Source: Sporomusaceae bacterium (GTDB lineage: Bacteria; Bacillota; Negativicutes; Acidaminococcales; JAJUGR01). From it: DNA of 64,000 nt. Shown in pieces: positions 7,901 to 16,521 of this stretch (its first letter is position 1; each line of letters begins with the position of its first letter). A program made the position numbers and the translations under genes. The notes under the pieces were generated by a model. The model ran no database searches, had not been told where the DNA came from, and saw nothing but the letters and a program-made list of their open reading frames with translations. The stretch covers positions 1 through 64,000 of the forward strand of contig JAJUGR010000002.1 in NCBI GenBank assembly GCA_029265905.1, given 5' to 3'.

Positions 7901-9307
7901 ATGAAAAAAAAAGACTGGATGAAAACGGGTTGTGGCTTTTTTGTGTATATGGCGGTTGGGATGGCGATTATAGCCGCCTACCCGCACACCCTTTCACCGC
8001 TTAACGTATGGAATTACGCTGCGCTGACAGTTGCTTACTTTATTGTCGCCGGTCTTTTGCTGCTCAAGCATATTTTTCGCGGGCTTGACCTGTTTGAACC
8101 GCTCGTTTTCATCACCGTCCTCTATCTGATGATTTTCTGCATTACCCCGATCATGGACTTGATCGGCAATACCCACACGGTTCTTGGCGTGGATACGTTT
8201 AGCGGATGCCTGAAGGGAACGTTCATCTTTGCGGTTTCCTATATCGCTTTTTATCTCGGCTACCTTGCCCAGCACCCGAAAGAATTGGCGCCAGGCACGC
8301 CAATGGTCGCCCCACCCAACGACAGCCAGCGGCAAACAGCTTGTTTTGCTGCGGTTTGCATTTGGCTCATTAGCTACGTAGTCAGCTCGGTTCCGTTGCT
8401 GCTCTCCGGCAGAAGCGCGCTGTATATTGCCACATCCGGCATAATGGGGGAAAACCTGCTGGCCATCGTGGACCCGCCCCTTGGTTTTATGGGGTTTTTG
8501 TCCACTTGCCTGATACCAGCCTTCATGTATGTTCTGGTATATGGCAAGAGCACGTCGCTGAAAGCAATCTTGTTCGTGCTGACCTTTACCGCTTTTTTAG
8601 TGCGGGGGTTCCGGTACATCCTGATCGTGACGCTTTTTGCCCCGGCGATTTATTATTATCTGCAACAAAACAAACGTCCCGGTGCGTTGGCGCTTGGCGC
8701 CGCCGGTTCTGTTGCTGCATTCATGATCGGCATTGTCGGGTTTGCCAGAAGAGGCATTCGCTACGGCACGACCCTAGACTGGGCTGCTTTCGACTTCATG
8801 GACATAGTTGAAGCTATCAAGGGCAACTTTGAAATTTACAAGCCGTTTTACGGTCTCGTGACTGTTGTGCCGGACCTGCACGATTATACATGGGGTGAAC
8901 AGTTATTATTCACCTTTGTCATGCTTGTGCCGCGCGCGATTTGGCCCGACAAACCGGACTCTGTCATTTTCGAATTAACCGGATTGTCGGTGAACAACTA
9001 CGCTATTGCTGCCGGCGCTGCATGGCCGAATATAGGCGAGTTCTACTCCGAATTCGGCGTTGCCGGAAGCGTGGTTTGCATGCTGTTGTTCGGCATGCTT
9101 TGCGGCTGGTGCAGAAAACTCTACCAATCCCCCGCTAGAGACGACCACTCGCTAATCGCCTATTCGATCCTGCTGCCGGCCGCCTTGCAAGTGGTCATCA
9201 GAGGTTATACACCTGCCAATTTTTATCTTGTCGTCTTTTTGTTGCTGCCAATTTTGCTCATCAAATGGCTGATGGCAGAAACGGAACGAAGGGCAAGAAC
9301 AAAATAA
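7901..9307 (+). CDS. Wzy-like O-antigen/oligosaccharide repeat-unit polymerase
   Basis: 468 aa, GGGGGAG upstream of the ATG. About 11 to 12 hydrophobic segments spread over the whole chain and a large, less hydrophobic loop in the second half (about residues 290-360, including DLHDYTWGEQLLF and PRAIWPDKPDS), the layout of Wzy and O-antigen ligase-like proteins. The PRAIWPDKP motif is common in the oligosaccharide repeat-unit polymerase family. Wzy proteins polymerise undecaprenyl-linked repeat units at the periplasmic face. Identification rests on topology, loop motif and context with Wzz, Wza and Wzx. Confidence 0.8.
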   Translation: MKKKDWMKTGCGFFVYMAVGMAIIAAYPHTLSPLNVWNYAALTVAYFIVAGLLLLKHIFRGLDLFEPLVFITVLYLMIFCITPIMDLIGNTHTVLGVDTFSGCLKGTFIFAVSYIAFYLGYLAQHPKELAPGTPMVAPPNDSQRQTACFAAVCIWLISYVVSSVPLLLSGRSALYIATSGIMGENLLAIVDPPLGFMGFLSTCLIPAFMYVLVYGKSTSLKAILFVLTFTAFLVRGFRYILIVTLFAPAIYYYLQQNKRPGALALGAAGSVAAFMIGIVGFARRGIRYGTTLDWAAFDFMDIVEAIKGNFEIYKPFYGLVTVVPDLHDYTWGEQLLFTFVMLVPRAIWPDKPDSVIFELTGLSVNNYAIAAGAAWPNIGEFYSEFGVAGSVVCMLLFGMLCGWCRKLYQSPARDDHSLIAYSILLPAALQVVIRGYTPANFYLVVFLLLPILLIKWLMAETERRARTK

Positions 9308-9328
9308 TGGATGGAAGGCGTGGTGGAA

Positions 9329-10240
9329 ATGCGTGAGCTTACTGAGTTGAAGAAACTGCAGGCAATGGAGGTAGAAATGCTGCGGGAAGTCATACGGCTA
9401 TGCCGCAATAACGGCCTAACCTTCTTCCTTCACGGCGGCACTGCGTTAGGGGCAAAAAAATATGGCGGGTTTGTCCCTTGGGATGACGATGCAGATATTG
9501 GCATGAGCCGTGACGACTATGAAAAGTTCCTTGTTGTTGCCCAAAACCAACTTGACAAGGCCTATTTTCTGCAAACTCCAGATACAGACCAGAACGCTCC
9601 ATTTGTATATGCGAAAATAAGAAAAAATGGTACTGAATTTGTTGAATGGCGTGTGCGCGATATTGACATGCATCAGGGTATCTTTATCGATATCTTTCCG
9701 TATGACAATGTTCCGGATGACGAACGCGAGCGCAAGCGGCAATTTTGGAACGTGCAGATGCTGCAGCGCCTCTTTGTCTACCGCCAAACTCCCAATATAA
9801 GCCGGAAACCGGAAACGGCGATGGATTTTGCCCGTTCCATCTTGAGAAATATGGTCTGCCGATTCGTCAAGCTGATCCCGAAAAGCTGGCTGCTGGCGAT
9901 GTTGCAGCGTGAGATGTGTCGTTACAACCATTTGCCCACTAAAATGAAGGCCTGCCTGCCGTACCCTATCTACATGAACAACTACATCGCATGCGAAGAT
10001 TTATATCCGTTGAGAAACGTGGCGTTTGAGGGGCTTGACTTATTGGCGCCGAACAACCTGGACGCTTATTTGCGAAATCGCTACGGCGACTACTCGCAGC
10101 TGCCGCCCGTGGAGTCGCGCAACGGACACGCTCCGTGCCTCGTCAGGCTGGACTGCGACGACCGGGCAGCAAATGCGGGCGAACCTCCGGCCGGACGTGA
10201 AGTGAAGGAGGGGAGAGAAGAGGTCAAAACAAACGCATAA
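9329..10240 (+). CDS. LicD-family nucleotidyl/phosphocholine-type transferase
   Basis: 303 aa from ATG 9329, preferred because GGAAGG lies at 9313-9318; an in-frame ATG at 9311 has no site. The LicD core is clear: LTFFLHGGTALGAKKYGGFVPWDDDADIGM is a textbook motif (the HGGTALGA part followed by the WDDDxDIGM metal site, near residues 31-60). LicD proteins transfer phosphocholine or related phosphate groups (ribitol-5-phosphate, phosphoglycerol) to surface glycans. No choline kinase or CDP-choline gene is in the window, so the donor is open. It suggests a phospho-substituent on this polysaccharide. Confidence 0.85.
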   Translation: MRELTELKKLQAMEVEMLREVIRLCRNNGLTFFLHGGTALGAKKYGGFVPWDDDADIGMSRDDYEKFLVVAQNQLDKAYFLQTPDTDQNAPFVYAKIRKNGTEFVEWRVRDIDMHQGIFIDIFPYDNVPDDERERKRQFWNVQMLQRLFVYRQTPNISRKPETAMDFARSILRNMVCRFVKLIPKSWLLAMLQREMCRYNHLPTKMKACLPYPIYMNNYIACEDLYPLRNVAFEGLDLLAPNNLDAYLRNRYGDYSQLPPVESRNGHAPCLVRLDCDDRAANAGEPPAGREVKEGREEVKTNA

Positions 10241-10309
10241 TGACAGGTAGGTGATACATAGTGCAAGCCGCTATGACTGAAAGGCTGCGATAGATTGCGA
10301 GGGGATAGC

Positions 10310-10936
10310 ATGATTCGCAAAATGCAGTCGCAGGACATTGCCGCGGTCGTGAAGATCCATGCAGACAGCTTTCCCAACTTCTTTTTGACAGTCCTGGGCG
10401 AACGGTTCCTTGCCCTTTACTATGCCAATGTGCAAACCGCCCGTGAAGGTGTTTGCCTTGTGTTTGTGCCGGAGGACGGCCGCGTCGCAGGGTTTGCCGT
10501 TGGCGCCGCTTCACCGCGGTTGTTCTACTCCAATTTGCTGAAAAGCAATTGTGTCAAATTCATGCTGGCCTCTGTTGGGGCGGCGCTGAAGCGTCCGGCC
10601 ATCATTCCCCGGCTTTTTCGGGCGCTGACTTATTCGGCCGACGTTCCGGAAGGGGATGATGTTGCCGGATTGTTTTCCCTGGCGGTTCTGCCGGAGGGGC
10701 AGAAGCAGGGCGGAGGCAAGGCGCTGGTCGAAGCCTTCGCCGCCGAGTGCCGCCGCCGCGGCGTGAAGAAAATCTATTTAACGACCGATGCCGTCGGCAA
10801 TGATCCGGTCAACCGCTTTTATATCCGCCAAGGGTTCCGACTCGAAAAACAATATGCTACGCCGGAAAAGCGCGTCATGAACAAATACTGGCTTGATGTG
10901 GAAGACTATTTTGCCGGCCGGCTCGGGAGGGGCTGA
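10310..10936 (+). CDS. GNAT-family N-acetyltransferase
   Basis: 208 aa from ATG 10310 with GAGGGG upstream; an earlier in-frame start at 10295 has no site. GNAT features: N-terminal MIRKMQSQDIAAVVKIHADSF, and the acetyl-CoA segment LFSLAVLPEGQKQGGGKALVEAF (motif A, Q-x-x-G-G-G-K-A) near residues 123-145, followed by KIYLTTDAVGNDPVNRFYIRQGF. In this locus it may acetylate an amino sugar, for example the 4-amino group made by the dehydratase/aminotransferase pair. It could equally modify something else; the substrate is not visible. Stop is 2 bp before the next gene. Confidence 0.8.
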   Translation: MIRKMQSQDIAAVVKIHADSFPNFFLTVLGERFLALYYANVQTAREGVCLVFVPEDGRVAGFAVGAASPRLFYSNLLKSNCVKFMLASVGAALKRPAIIPRLFRALTYSADVPEGDDVAGLFSLAVLPEGQKQGGGKALVEAFAAECRRRGVKKIYLTTDAVGNDPVNRFYIRQGFRLEKQYATPEKRVMNKYWLDVEDYFAGRLGRG

Positions 10937-10938
10937 AT

Positions 10939-11526
10939 ATGGACCGCCAGGACGAGCGTTACGATATTACTGTCAATGTAGTGCCGCAGGGGTATTCGAT
11001 GGGGAGAGCCAGAATCATCGTGCTGCTTTGGCAGCTAGTGCAAAGCACGCTGTACAGCTGGGCGCCGCGCCCCTTCTATGGCTGGCGGCGCTTCTGGCTC
11101 CGGGCGTTCGGGGCAAGGCTTGGGCACAATGTGCGGATTCGCCCGAACGTCACGGTGGAGTTCCCTTGGCGCCTGACGATCGGCGACAATTCAACTGTCG
11201 GGGATTACGCCTGGATTTACACCTTGGCGCCGATAACCATCGGACGAAACTGCGTGGTGTCGCAGTACGTCAGACTGGTGACTGGCAGCCACGACGCACG
11301 GGACAGGAACCTTTGCCTGGTGGTCAAGCCGATTGTGGTCGGGGACTGCAGTTGGATCGGTTCGGGGGCGTTCATTGGACCGGGCGTGACGATCGGAGAA
11401 GGAACGGTCGTCGGGGCGCAGACCAATATTTTCAAGGATTTGCCTCCGTGGAAAATTGTTACAAACAGCAGCAGCCTGCAAATAAAAGACCGGACAATCA
11501 ATGCAGCGAGGGGGGGAGCCGAATGA
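10939..11526 (+). CDS. WcaF-like hexapeptide-repeat acetyltransferase
   Basis: 195 aa, left-handed beta-helix protein. Hexapeptide repeats run from about residue 65 to 170 (for example VRIRPNVTVEFPWRLTIGDN, ITIGRNCVVSQYV, VGDCSWIGSGAFIGPGVTIG, GTVVGAQTNIF). The N-terminal GRARIIVLLWQLVQSTLYSW and the late GSHDARD motif are typical of WcaF/putative colanic-acid acetyltransferases. It probably O-acetylates the polymer or an intermediate; an alternative is N-acetylation as in PglD, though PglD has an extra N-terminal domain that is missing here. Its stop overlaps the start of the epimerase gene (ATGA). Confidence 0.85.
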   Translation: MDRQDERYDITVNVVPQGYSMGRARIIVLLWQLVQSTLYSWAPRPFYGWRRFWLRAFGARLGHNVRIRPNVTVEFPWRLTIGDNSTVGDYAWIYTLAPITIGRNCVVSQYVRLVTGSHDARDRNLCLVVKPIVVGDCSWIGSGAFIGPGVTIGEGTVVGAQTNIFKDLPPWKIVTNSSSLQIKDRTINAARGGAE

Positions 11527-12497
11527 CGAAAAAGGTGTTAGTCTGCGGAGCGGGGGGGTTTATCGGCAGCCACTTGGTCAAACGCCTGAAGCAAGATGGG
11601 TGCTGGGTGAGGGGCGTAGACCTGAAATATCCGGAATTTGACGCCACGGCCGCTGATGATTTTGTGATCGGCGATTTGCGCGATCCTAATTTGTGCCGTT
11701 ACGTCGTCGACATGAAATTCGACGAGGTTTACCAACTGGCGGCCGACATGGGCGGCGCGGGCTTCGTTTTTACCGGCCAGCACGATGCCGACATCATGCA
11801 CAATTCGGCCTTGATTAATCTGAATATACTGGACGCCTGCCAAAAGCGAAACGTCAAGCGGATTTTCTACTCCTCGTCGGCCTGCATCTATCCGGAATAC
11901 AACCAGATGGATCCCGGCAACCCGCAGTGCTCGGAAGATTCCGCCTATCCGGCCAACCCCGACAGCGATTACGGATGGGAAAAATTGTTCAGTGAACGGC
12001 TCTACCTGGCCTATGCCCGCAACTACGGTATGGAGGTCAGAATCGCCCGTTTCCACAACATTTTCGGCCCGAACGGAACCTGGACGGGGGGGCGCGAAAA
12101 AGCGCCGGCGGCGCTGTGCCGGAAAGTGGCGCTGGCGACAGACGGCGGCGTGATCGACATATGGGGCGATGGACTGCAGACGCGCTCATTTTTGTATATA
12201 GACGAATGCCTCGAAGGCGTGCTGCGACTGATGCGATCGGACTTTACCGGCCCGGTCAACATCGGCTCGGAAGAGATGGTTACCATCAACCAACTGGCCG
12301 AATACGTGATGCAGGTAGCGGGAAAAACCATGCAGCTGCAGCATATTCCCGGACCGCAGGGTGTCCGCGGCAGAAATTCCGACAACCGGCGGCTAAAGGA
12401 AAAACTGGGCTGGGAGCCGCAGGCGCCGCTGATTGCGGGTCTAGCGACGACATACCAATGGATCAAAGGGCAAATCGAAGCGCAAAAACCGTGCTGA
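11523..12497 (+). CDS. GDP-mannose 3,5-epimerase (plant GME-like)
   Basis: 324 aa from ATG 11523, which overlaps the previous stop as ATGA; the open frame extends further upstream only out of frame with real coding sequence. Extended-SDR enzyme: CGAGGFIGSHLVKRL at the N-terminus, catalytic Tyr150 and Lys154 in SDYGWEKL, Cys121 in SSSACIYPE, and the K in GGREKAPAAL, which match the active-site Cys, Tyr and Lys residues known for plant GME. Further close matches to plant enzymes are AADMGGAGF, RFHNIFGPNGTW, WGDGLQTRSF and IPGPQGVRGRNSDN. Expected reaction: GDP-D-mannose to GDP-L-galactose (or GDP-L-gulose). ManB and ManC at 20.0-22.8 kb provide the substrate. Confidence 0.85.
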   Translation: MTKKVLVCGAGGFIGSHLVKRLKQDGCWVRGVDLKYPEFDATAADDFVIGDLRDPNLCRYVVDMKFDEVYQLAADMGGAGFVFTGQHDADIMHNSALINLNILDACQKRNVKRIFYSSSACIYPEYNQMDPGNPQCSEDSAYPANPDSDYGWEKLFSERLYLAYARNYGMEVRIARFHNIFGPNGTWTGGREKAPAALCRKVALATDGGVIDIWGDGLQTRSFLYIDECLEGVLRLMRSDFTGPVNIGSEEMVTINQLAEYVMQVAGKTMQLQHIPGPQGVRGRNSDNRRLKEKLGWEPQAPLIAGLATTYQWIKGQIEAQKPC

Positions 12498-12535
12498 TCG
12501 CTGGCTGATGCGGTGCGGCAAGGGAGGGCTGCGTC

Positions 12536-13783
12536 ATGAAGAAGCTGCGGATCGGGATTATAACGAGCGTTTTTCCGCCGGAAACCTACACCGCTTGCAG
12601 CATGATGCGCGATATGGCCCGAGAACTGGGCCGCAAGCACGAGGTGACGGTTGTTACCGGCTTTCCCAACCGGCCGGAGGGCGTTCTCTATCCGGGATAC
12701 ACGAAAAGGCCGGTGGAAATAACAGCCGCCGACGGCTACCGGCTGGTCAGGGTCTGGACCTGGTTTATCGGCAAGCAGCGTCGCTTTTTCGACCGGCTTC
12801 TGGAGCAGGTCAGCTTTGCTGCCAGCGTGATTTGCCAGCTGCGCAAGGAAGAAAAATATGATCTTGTCATCCTATTGCCCTGGGTGGGGGTATGCGCTTA
12901 CCTATTGGCATTGATGCTCCGCTTCCAATCGACGCCGTATTTTTACTACATCATGGACTTTTTGCCCGAGCAGGCGGAAAATGTCGGCCTGATCAAGCGC
13001 GGCGGCATCATTGCCCGGCTTTACCTGTGGTTTGACCGCCAGGTTTGCCGGGCGTCCGCCGGCGTGCTGGCCTTGTCGGAAGGGTTCAAGCAGCATTGCA
13101 TCAATACGCGCGGCGTTCCGGAAGACAAAATTCTCATCGCGCCGATTTACGTCAACACGAAGGCGGTCTATCCGCTGGCAGGCGACCGCCGGTGGCGGCA
13201 AAAGAATGGCATTGAGGAGCGGCGGTTTGTCGTCATGTTTACCGGCACGATGGGTTACGTCAGCGGTCTGGGGATTTTGCGGGAGGTTGTCGCGCACATA
13301 CCATTAGCTTCGGACGTGCTGTTTGTCTGCATCGGGGAAGGCCCGCTGAAGCCAGAACTTGAAAAACTGGCGCAAGAAAGAGACGACGTCAGGTGCCTGC
13401 CGTTTCAGTCCGACGAAGACTACGTGCGGGCCCTGGGCGCGGCCGACTTGGCCTTGCTGACGATGGATCCCAATTGCGGACAGGGCTCGGTCCCGTCAAA
13501 AATGTACTCATACATGGCCGCGGCCAAAGCCGTGCTCTGTAACGCCCCGCCGGAAGCAGAGAACACGCTGCTGGTGAACGCGGTGAAATGCGGCTTTGTC
13601 GTGCCGCCGAACGACCCGAAAGCGCTGGCCGAAGCGATACTGGCCTTGAAGGACAAACCGCGCAGCCTCAAAGAAGCGGGCGAGGCGGGATACCGATACA
13701 TTCTGGAAAACTGCACGGTGGAATCTGCGGCTGCGAACCTGGAACGCTTTTGGGAGCGGCGGCTTGATCAAAACAGCTACTGA
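12536..13783 (+). CDS. GT4-family glycosyltransferase, WbuB/WcaI-like
   Basis: 415 aa, AAGGGAGGG upstream of the ATG. N-terminus LRIGIITSVFPPETYTACSM and the FPNRPEGVLYPGYTKRP segment are characteristic of the WcaI/WbuB subfamily. Donor domain: MFTGTMGYVSGLGILREVV, CIGEGPLKPELEKLA and the late SVPSKMYSYMAAAKAVL segment, where SKMYSYMAA replaces the usual E-x7-E. WbuB-type enzymes transfer FucNAc or related sugars. Here the donor might be the GDP-L-hexose made by the preceding epimerase or the 4-amino sugar; this is open. Confidence 0.83.
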   Translation: MKKLRIGIITSVFPPETYTACSMMRDMARELGRKHEVTVVTGFPNRPEGVLYPGYTKRPVEITAADGYRLVRVWTWFIGKQRRFFDRLLEQVSFAASVICQLRKEEKYDLVILLPWVGVCAYLLALMLRFQSTPYFYYIMDFLPEQAENVGLIKRGGIIARLYLWFDRQVCRASAGVLALSEGFKQHCINTRGVPEDKILIAPIYVNTKAVYPLAGDRRWRQKNGIEERRFVVMFTGTMGYVSGLGILREVVAHIPLASDVLFVCIGEGPLKPELEKLAQERDDVRCLPFQSDEDYVRALGAADLALLTMDPNCGQGSVPSKMYSYMAAAKAVLCNAPPEAENTLLVNAVKCGFVVPPNDPKALAEAILALKDKPRSLKEAGEAGYRYILENCTVESAAANLERFWERRLDQNSY

Positions 13784-13811
13784 CGCATCTTGGTGAAAGA
13801 AGGTGACTGGC

Positions 13812-14750
13812 GTGGCGGAAACCATCTTTACTGAATTCTTCCGCAAGGCGGGCTTTAGGGTGTTTGCCTCTCCGTCCGCCGAATGGATCGAAGTGCAGCC
13901 GGGGGTCTTGCTTTCCACCCCGTACCATCGTCTGATCAACCCGCCGGACGAGGAGCTTGACGAACTGATTGCGCGGGCGGGCGCCTTTGTGCTGCGCTAT
14001 CCGACGGAGGCGGACAACTATGGCTTCGACAGCCATATACAGTTTTGCCGCACCGAAGGGTACGGTCTGGAGCACCTGAAGCGTCAGGCGCGCCAGCAGG
14101 TGAAAAAAGGGGAGTCGCACTTCATCGTGCGGGAACTGGCGGATGAGGATTTCGTCGAGGAAACCCTGCAATTGATCCGCAAGACCTGCTGCCGGCAGCG
14201 CCGGCATGACCCGAAGGAAGATCCGGAGTGCTGGGCGAGGCTGTGCGACGCCGCCAAGAACACGCCCGGAGCGGTCCGCTTGGGCGTGTTCGGCGAAAAA
14301 GGCCTGGCGGCGACGCTCTTCATATTGGAGACGCCGACCGCCGCGGAATTCATCGTGCAGTGCTCCGATTCGGAAATGCTGCCGCTTGGCGTCAACAATG
14401 TCCTTACTTACCACGCGACGCGGCGCTACCTGGCGGAGCGCAACCCGCCGCTGCCCGTCTGCTACGGGCTCGGGTCTTTGGAGGAAACCCCTTCGCTTGA
14501 CCAATACAAGGTTACGATGGGCTATGTGCTGGAGCCGATCAAGCAGCGGCTTTACGTCCGGCGCGGCGTGCGCTGGCTGATCAACCGCTATACGCTGGGC
14601 ATGCTGGAGGCGGTTGGCCGGCTTGGCTTTGCAAAAAACTACCGCATCTGCAAGGCAACCTGGCTGTGGCGTCGGTATCTGGAGCAGTACGCGGGGCAAG
14701 AAAGCGCCCGCGTTGACAAGACAGGGCACGTTGAGGGGGGAGCGGGATGA
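13812..14750 (+). CDS. GNAT/FemAB-like acyl- or aminoacyltransferase
   Basis: 312 aa from GTG 13812; AAGGTGA at 13799-13805 gives a 6-nt spacing, while the upstream GTG at 13803 lies inside that site. The chain resembles FemAB/GNAT-fold proteins of polysaccharide loci: an N-terminal half ending in [19 protein letters not shown], then a GNAT-like half with [40 protein letters not shown] and [20 protein letters not shown]. No signal peptide or membrane segment. It may add an acyl or aminoacyl group to a sugar. It overlaps the aminotransferase gene by ATGA, so the two probably act on the same intermediate. Function is an inference. Confidence 0.6.
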   Translation: MAETIFTEFFRKAGFRVFASPSAEWIEVQPGVLLSTPYHRLINPPDEELDELIARAGAFVLRYPTEADNYGFDSHIQFCRTEGYGLEHLKRQARQQVKKGESHFIVRELADEDFVEETLQLIRKTCCRQRRHDPKEDPECWARLCDAAKNTPGAVRLGVFGEKGLAATLFILETPTAAEFIVQCSDSEMLPLGVNNVLTYHATRRYLAERNPPLPVCYGLGSLEETPSLDQYKVTMGYVLEPIKQRLYVRRGVRWLINRYTLGMLEAVGRLGFAKNYRICKATWLWRRYLEQYAGQESARVDKTGHVEGGAG

Positions 14751-15901
14751 GCAGCAAGTTTTTACCATTTGCTTTGCCGGATATTGGCGAAGAGGAAATT
14801 GCGGAAGTCGTCGAAGCGCTGCGCGGCGGCTGGGTGACGACGGGGCCGCGGGCCAAGCAGTTTGAAGAGGATTTTGCCGCCTTCCTGGGCGAAGGGCTGC
14901 GGGCGGTCGCCGTGAACTCAGCGACCGCCGGGATGCACCTGGCGCTCGAAGCTCTCGGCGTCGGGCCGGGCGACGAGGTGATCACGTCGACCTACACCTA
15001 TACCGCCACGCCGGTCGTGGCGCGCTACTTGGGCGCGGACGTCGTCCTGGTTGACATCGATCCGCGGACGTTCAACCTTGACCCGGACAAAGTGGCCGCC
15101 GCCATTACGCCGCGGACAAAGGTGATCATGCCGGTGCACATTGCCGGCTTGCCCTGCGACATGGAGGCCATCCTCCAGCTTGCCGCCCGCCACAACCTGA
15201 GCGTGGTGGAGGACGCGGCGCACGCCTTTCCCGCCACCTACAAGGGCAGGCTGATCGGCACGCTCGACTCGGCGGCGACCGTGTTCAGCTTCTACGCCAC
15301 GAAGACGATCACCACGGGCGAAGGCGGGATGATGGTCACGCGCAACCCCGAGCTCGCCCGTCGCTGCCGCTCCATGCGCCTGCACGGCTTTGACCGCAAC
15401 GTCTTCGACCGCTATACCTCGCCGAAAGCCTCCTGGTACTACGAGGTAGTGGCGCCGGGGTACAGCTACAACCTGACGGACATCGCGGCCGCGATCGGCA
15501 TCCACCAGCTGCGCAAGGCCTGGGCGCTCCAGAACAAGCGCCAGCAGATGGCCGAACGCTACAACGAGGCGTTCAAAAACCTGCCGGTCGTGCTGCCGGC
15601 CGGGCCGCCGGCGGGCGACACGCACGCCTGGCACCTGTACCCGCTCCGGCTGCGGGCGGACGCCCCGATCGGCCGGGACGAATTCATCAACAAAATGCAG
15701 CAGCTAGGCATCAGCTGCAGCGTCCACTTTATCCCCATTCACTTGCACCCGTACTGGCGCGGGCTCTACCACTACCAACCCGGCGACTTTCCCGCCGCGC
15801 TGGCCGCCTACGAGCAGGAGGTCAGCATTCCGTTGTTCACGAAAATGACGGACGATGACCAGGCGCGCGTGATTGAAGCCGTGACCGGGCTGCTCAGCTA
15901 A
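14747..15901 (+). CDS. DegT/DnrJ/EryC1-family PLP sugar aminotransferase
   Basis: 384 aa. All family landmarks are present: [60 protein letters not shown] and [16 protein letters not shown], with Lys186 as the likely PLP aldimine lysine. It should transfer an amino group from glutamate to a keto-sugar nucleotide, most simply the 4-keto-6-deoxy product of the dehydratase at 3610-5478 (PglE-like). The start overlaps the previous stop (ATGA) and its own stop overlaps the next start (TAATG), so it is translationally coupled to the PglC-like transferase. Confidence 0.88.
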   Translation: MSSKFLPFALPDIGEEEIAEVVEALRGGWVTTGPRAKQFEEDFAAFLGEGLRAVAVNSATAGMHLALEALGVGPGDEVITSTYTYTATPVVARYLGADVVLVDIDPRTFNLDPDKVAAAITPRTKVIMPVHIAGLPCDMEAILQLAARHNLSVVEDAAHAFPATYKGRLIGTLDSAATVFSFYATKTITTGEGGMMVTRNPELARRCRSMRLHGFDRNVFDRYTSPKASWYYEVVAPGYSYNLTDIAAAIGIHQLRKAWALQNKRQQMAERYNEAFKNLPVVLPAGPPAGDTHAWHLYPLRLRADAPIGRDEFINKMQQLGISCSVHFIPIHLHPYWRGLYHYQPGDFPAALAAYEQEVSIPLFTKMTDDDQARVIEAVTGLLS

Positions 15902-16497
15902 TGCGGGCCAAACGGCTGTTTGACCTGTTTTTCACCATCCCCGGAGTAATCGCCCTTTCCCCGCTGTTGCTCCTGATTGCGATCTGGGTCAAGGTTGATT
16001 CCCCGGGGCCGGTCTTTTTTCGCCAGGTAAGGGTGGGGTTGAACGGAAAGCCATTTCGCATCTACAAGTTCCGCACCATGGTGGCGGACGCCGAGCGGCG
16101 GGGGCGGCAGATCACGGTTGGGGAGGACGCGCGGATCACTCAAAGCGGCGCTTTCCTGCGTAAGTACAAGCTGGACGAACTGGCGCAGTTGTTCAACGTC
16201 CTGGCGGGCGACATGAGCCTCGTCGGCCCGCGCCCAGAGGTGCCCAAGTATATAGACCTGTATCCGGAAGCCGTCCGGGCGGCGGTGCTGTCGGTCCGGC
16301 CGGGTATGACCGATTACGCGGCGATCCGGTTCAAGGATGAAAACGATGCGCTGGTCCGGGCGGATGATCCGGAGCGCATCTACATTGAAGAGATTCTGCC
16401 GGCCAAGCAGGCGTACTACCTGCAGTACGTGGCCGAGCAGAGCCTCTGGCTCGACTTCAAGTTGATTCTCTTGACAATCAAGGCGATTGCGAGCTAG
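15901..16497 (+). CDS. PglC-like initiating sugar-phosphate transferase
   Basis: 198 aa monotopic phosphoglycosyl transferase. One re-entrant membrane helix at about residues 8-30, then [30 protein letters not shown] and [20 protein letters not shown] followed by GPRPE. The catalytic dyad is Asp92-Glu93, matching Asp93-Glu94 of PglC. It lacks the N-terminal membrane domain of WbaP/WcaJ, so it is of the small PglC class. The predicted reaction is transfer of a sugar phosphate from a UDP-sugar to undecaprenyl phosphate, starting the repeat unit. Coupling to the DegT gene and presence of a PglF-type dehydratase point to a di-N-acetylbacillosamine-like first sugar. Confidence 0.9.
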   Translation: MRAKRLFDLFFTIPGVIALSPLLLLIAIWVKVDSPGPVFFRQVRVGLNGKPFRIYKFRTMVADAERRGRQITVGEDARITQSGAFLRKYKLDELAQLFNVLAGDMSLVGPRPEVPKYIDLYPEAVRAAVLSVRPGMTDYAAIRFKDENDALVRADDPERIYIEEILPAKQAYYLQYVAEQSLWLDFKLILLTIKAIAS

Positions 16498-16521
16498 TGC
16501 GGCAGACAAGGAGGGAGTAGC

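Noticed and set aside
10893-11522. Upstream extension of the epimerase reading frame to 534 aa
   Set aside because: The extra residues overlap the acetyltransferase gene out of frame, look like shadow translation, and the homologous protein begins at ATG 11523 with an ATGA overlap.
13668-14768. 366-aa minus-strand frame opposite the FemAB-like gene
   Set aside because: Composition is that of antisense translation and it overlaps two well-supported plus-strand genes.
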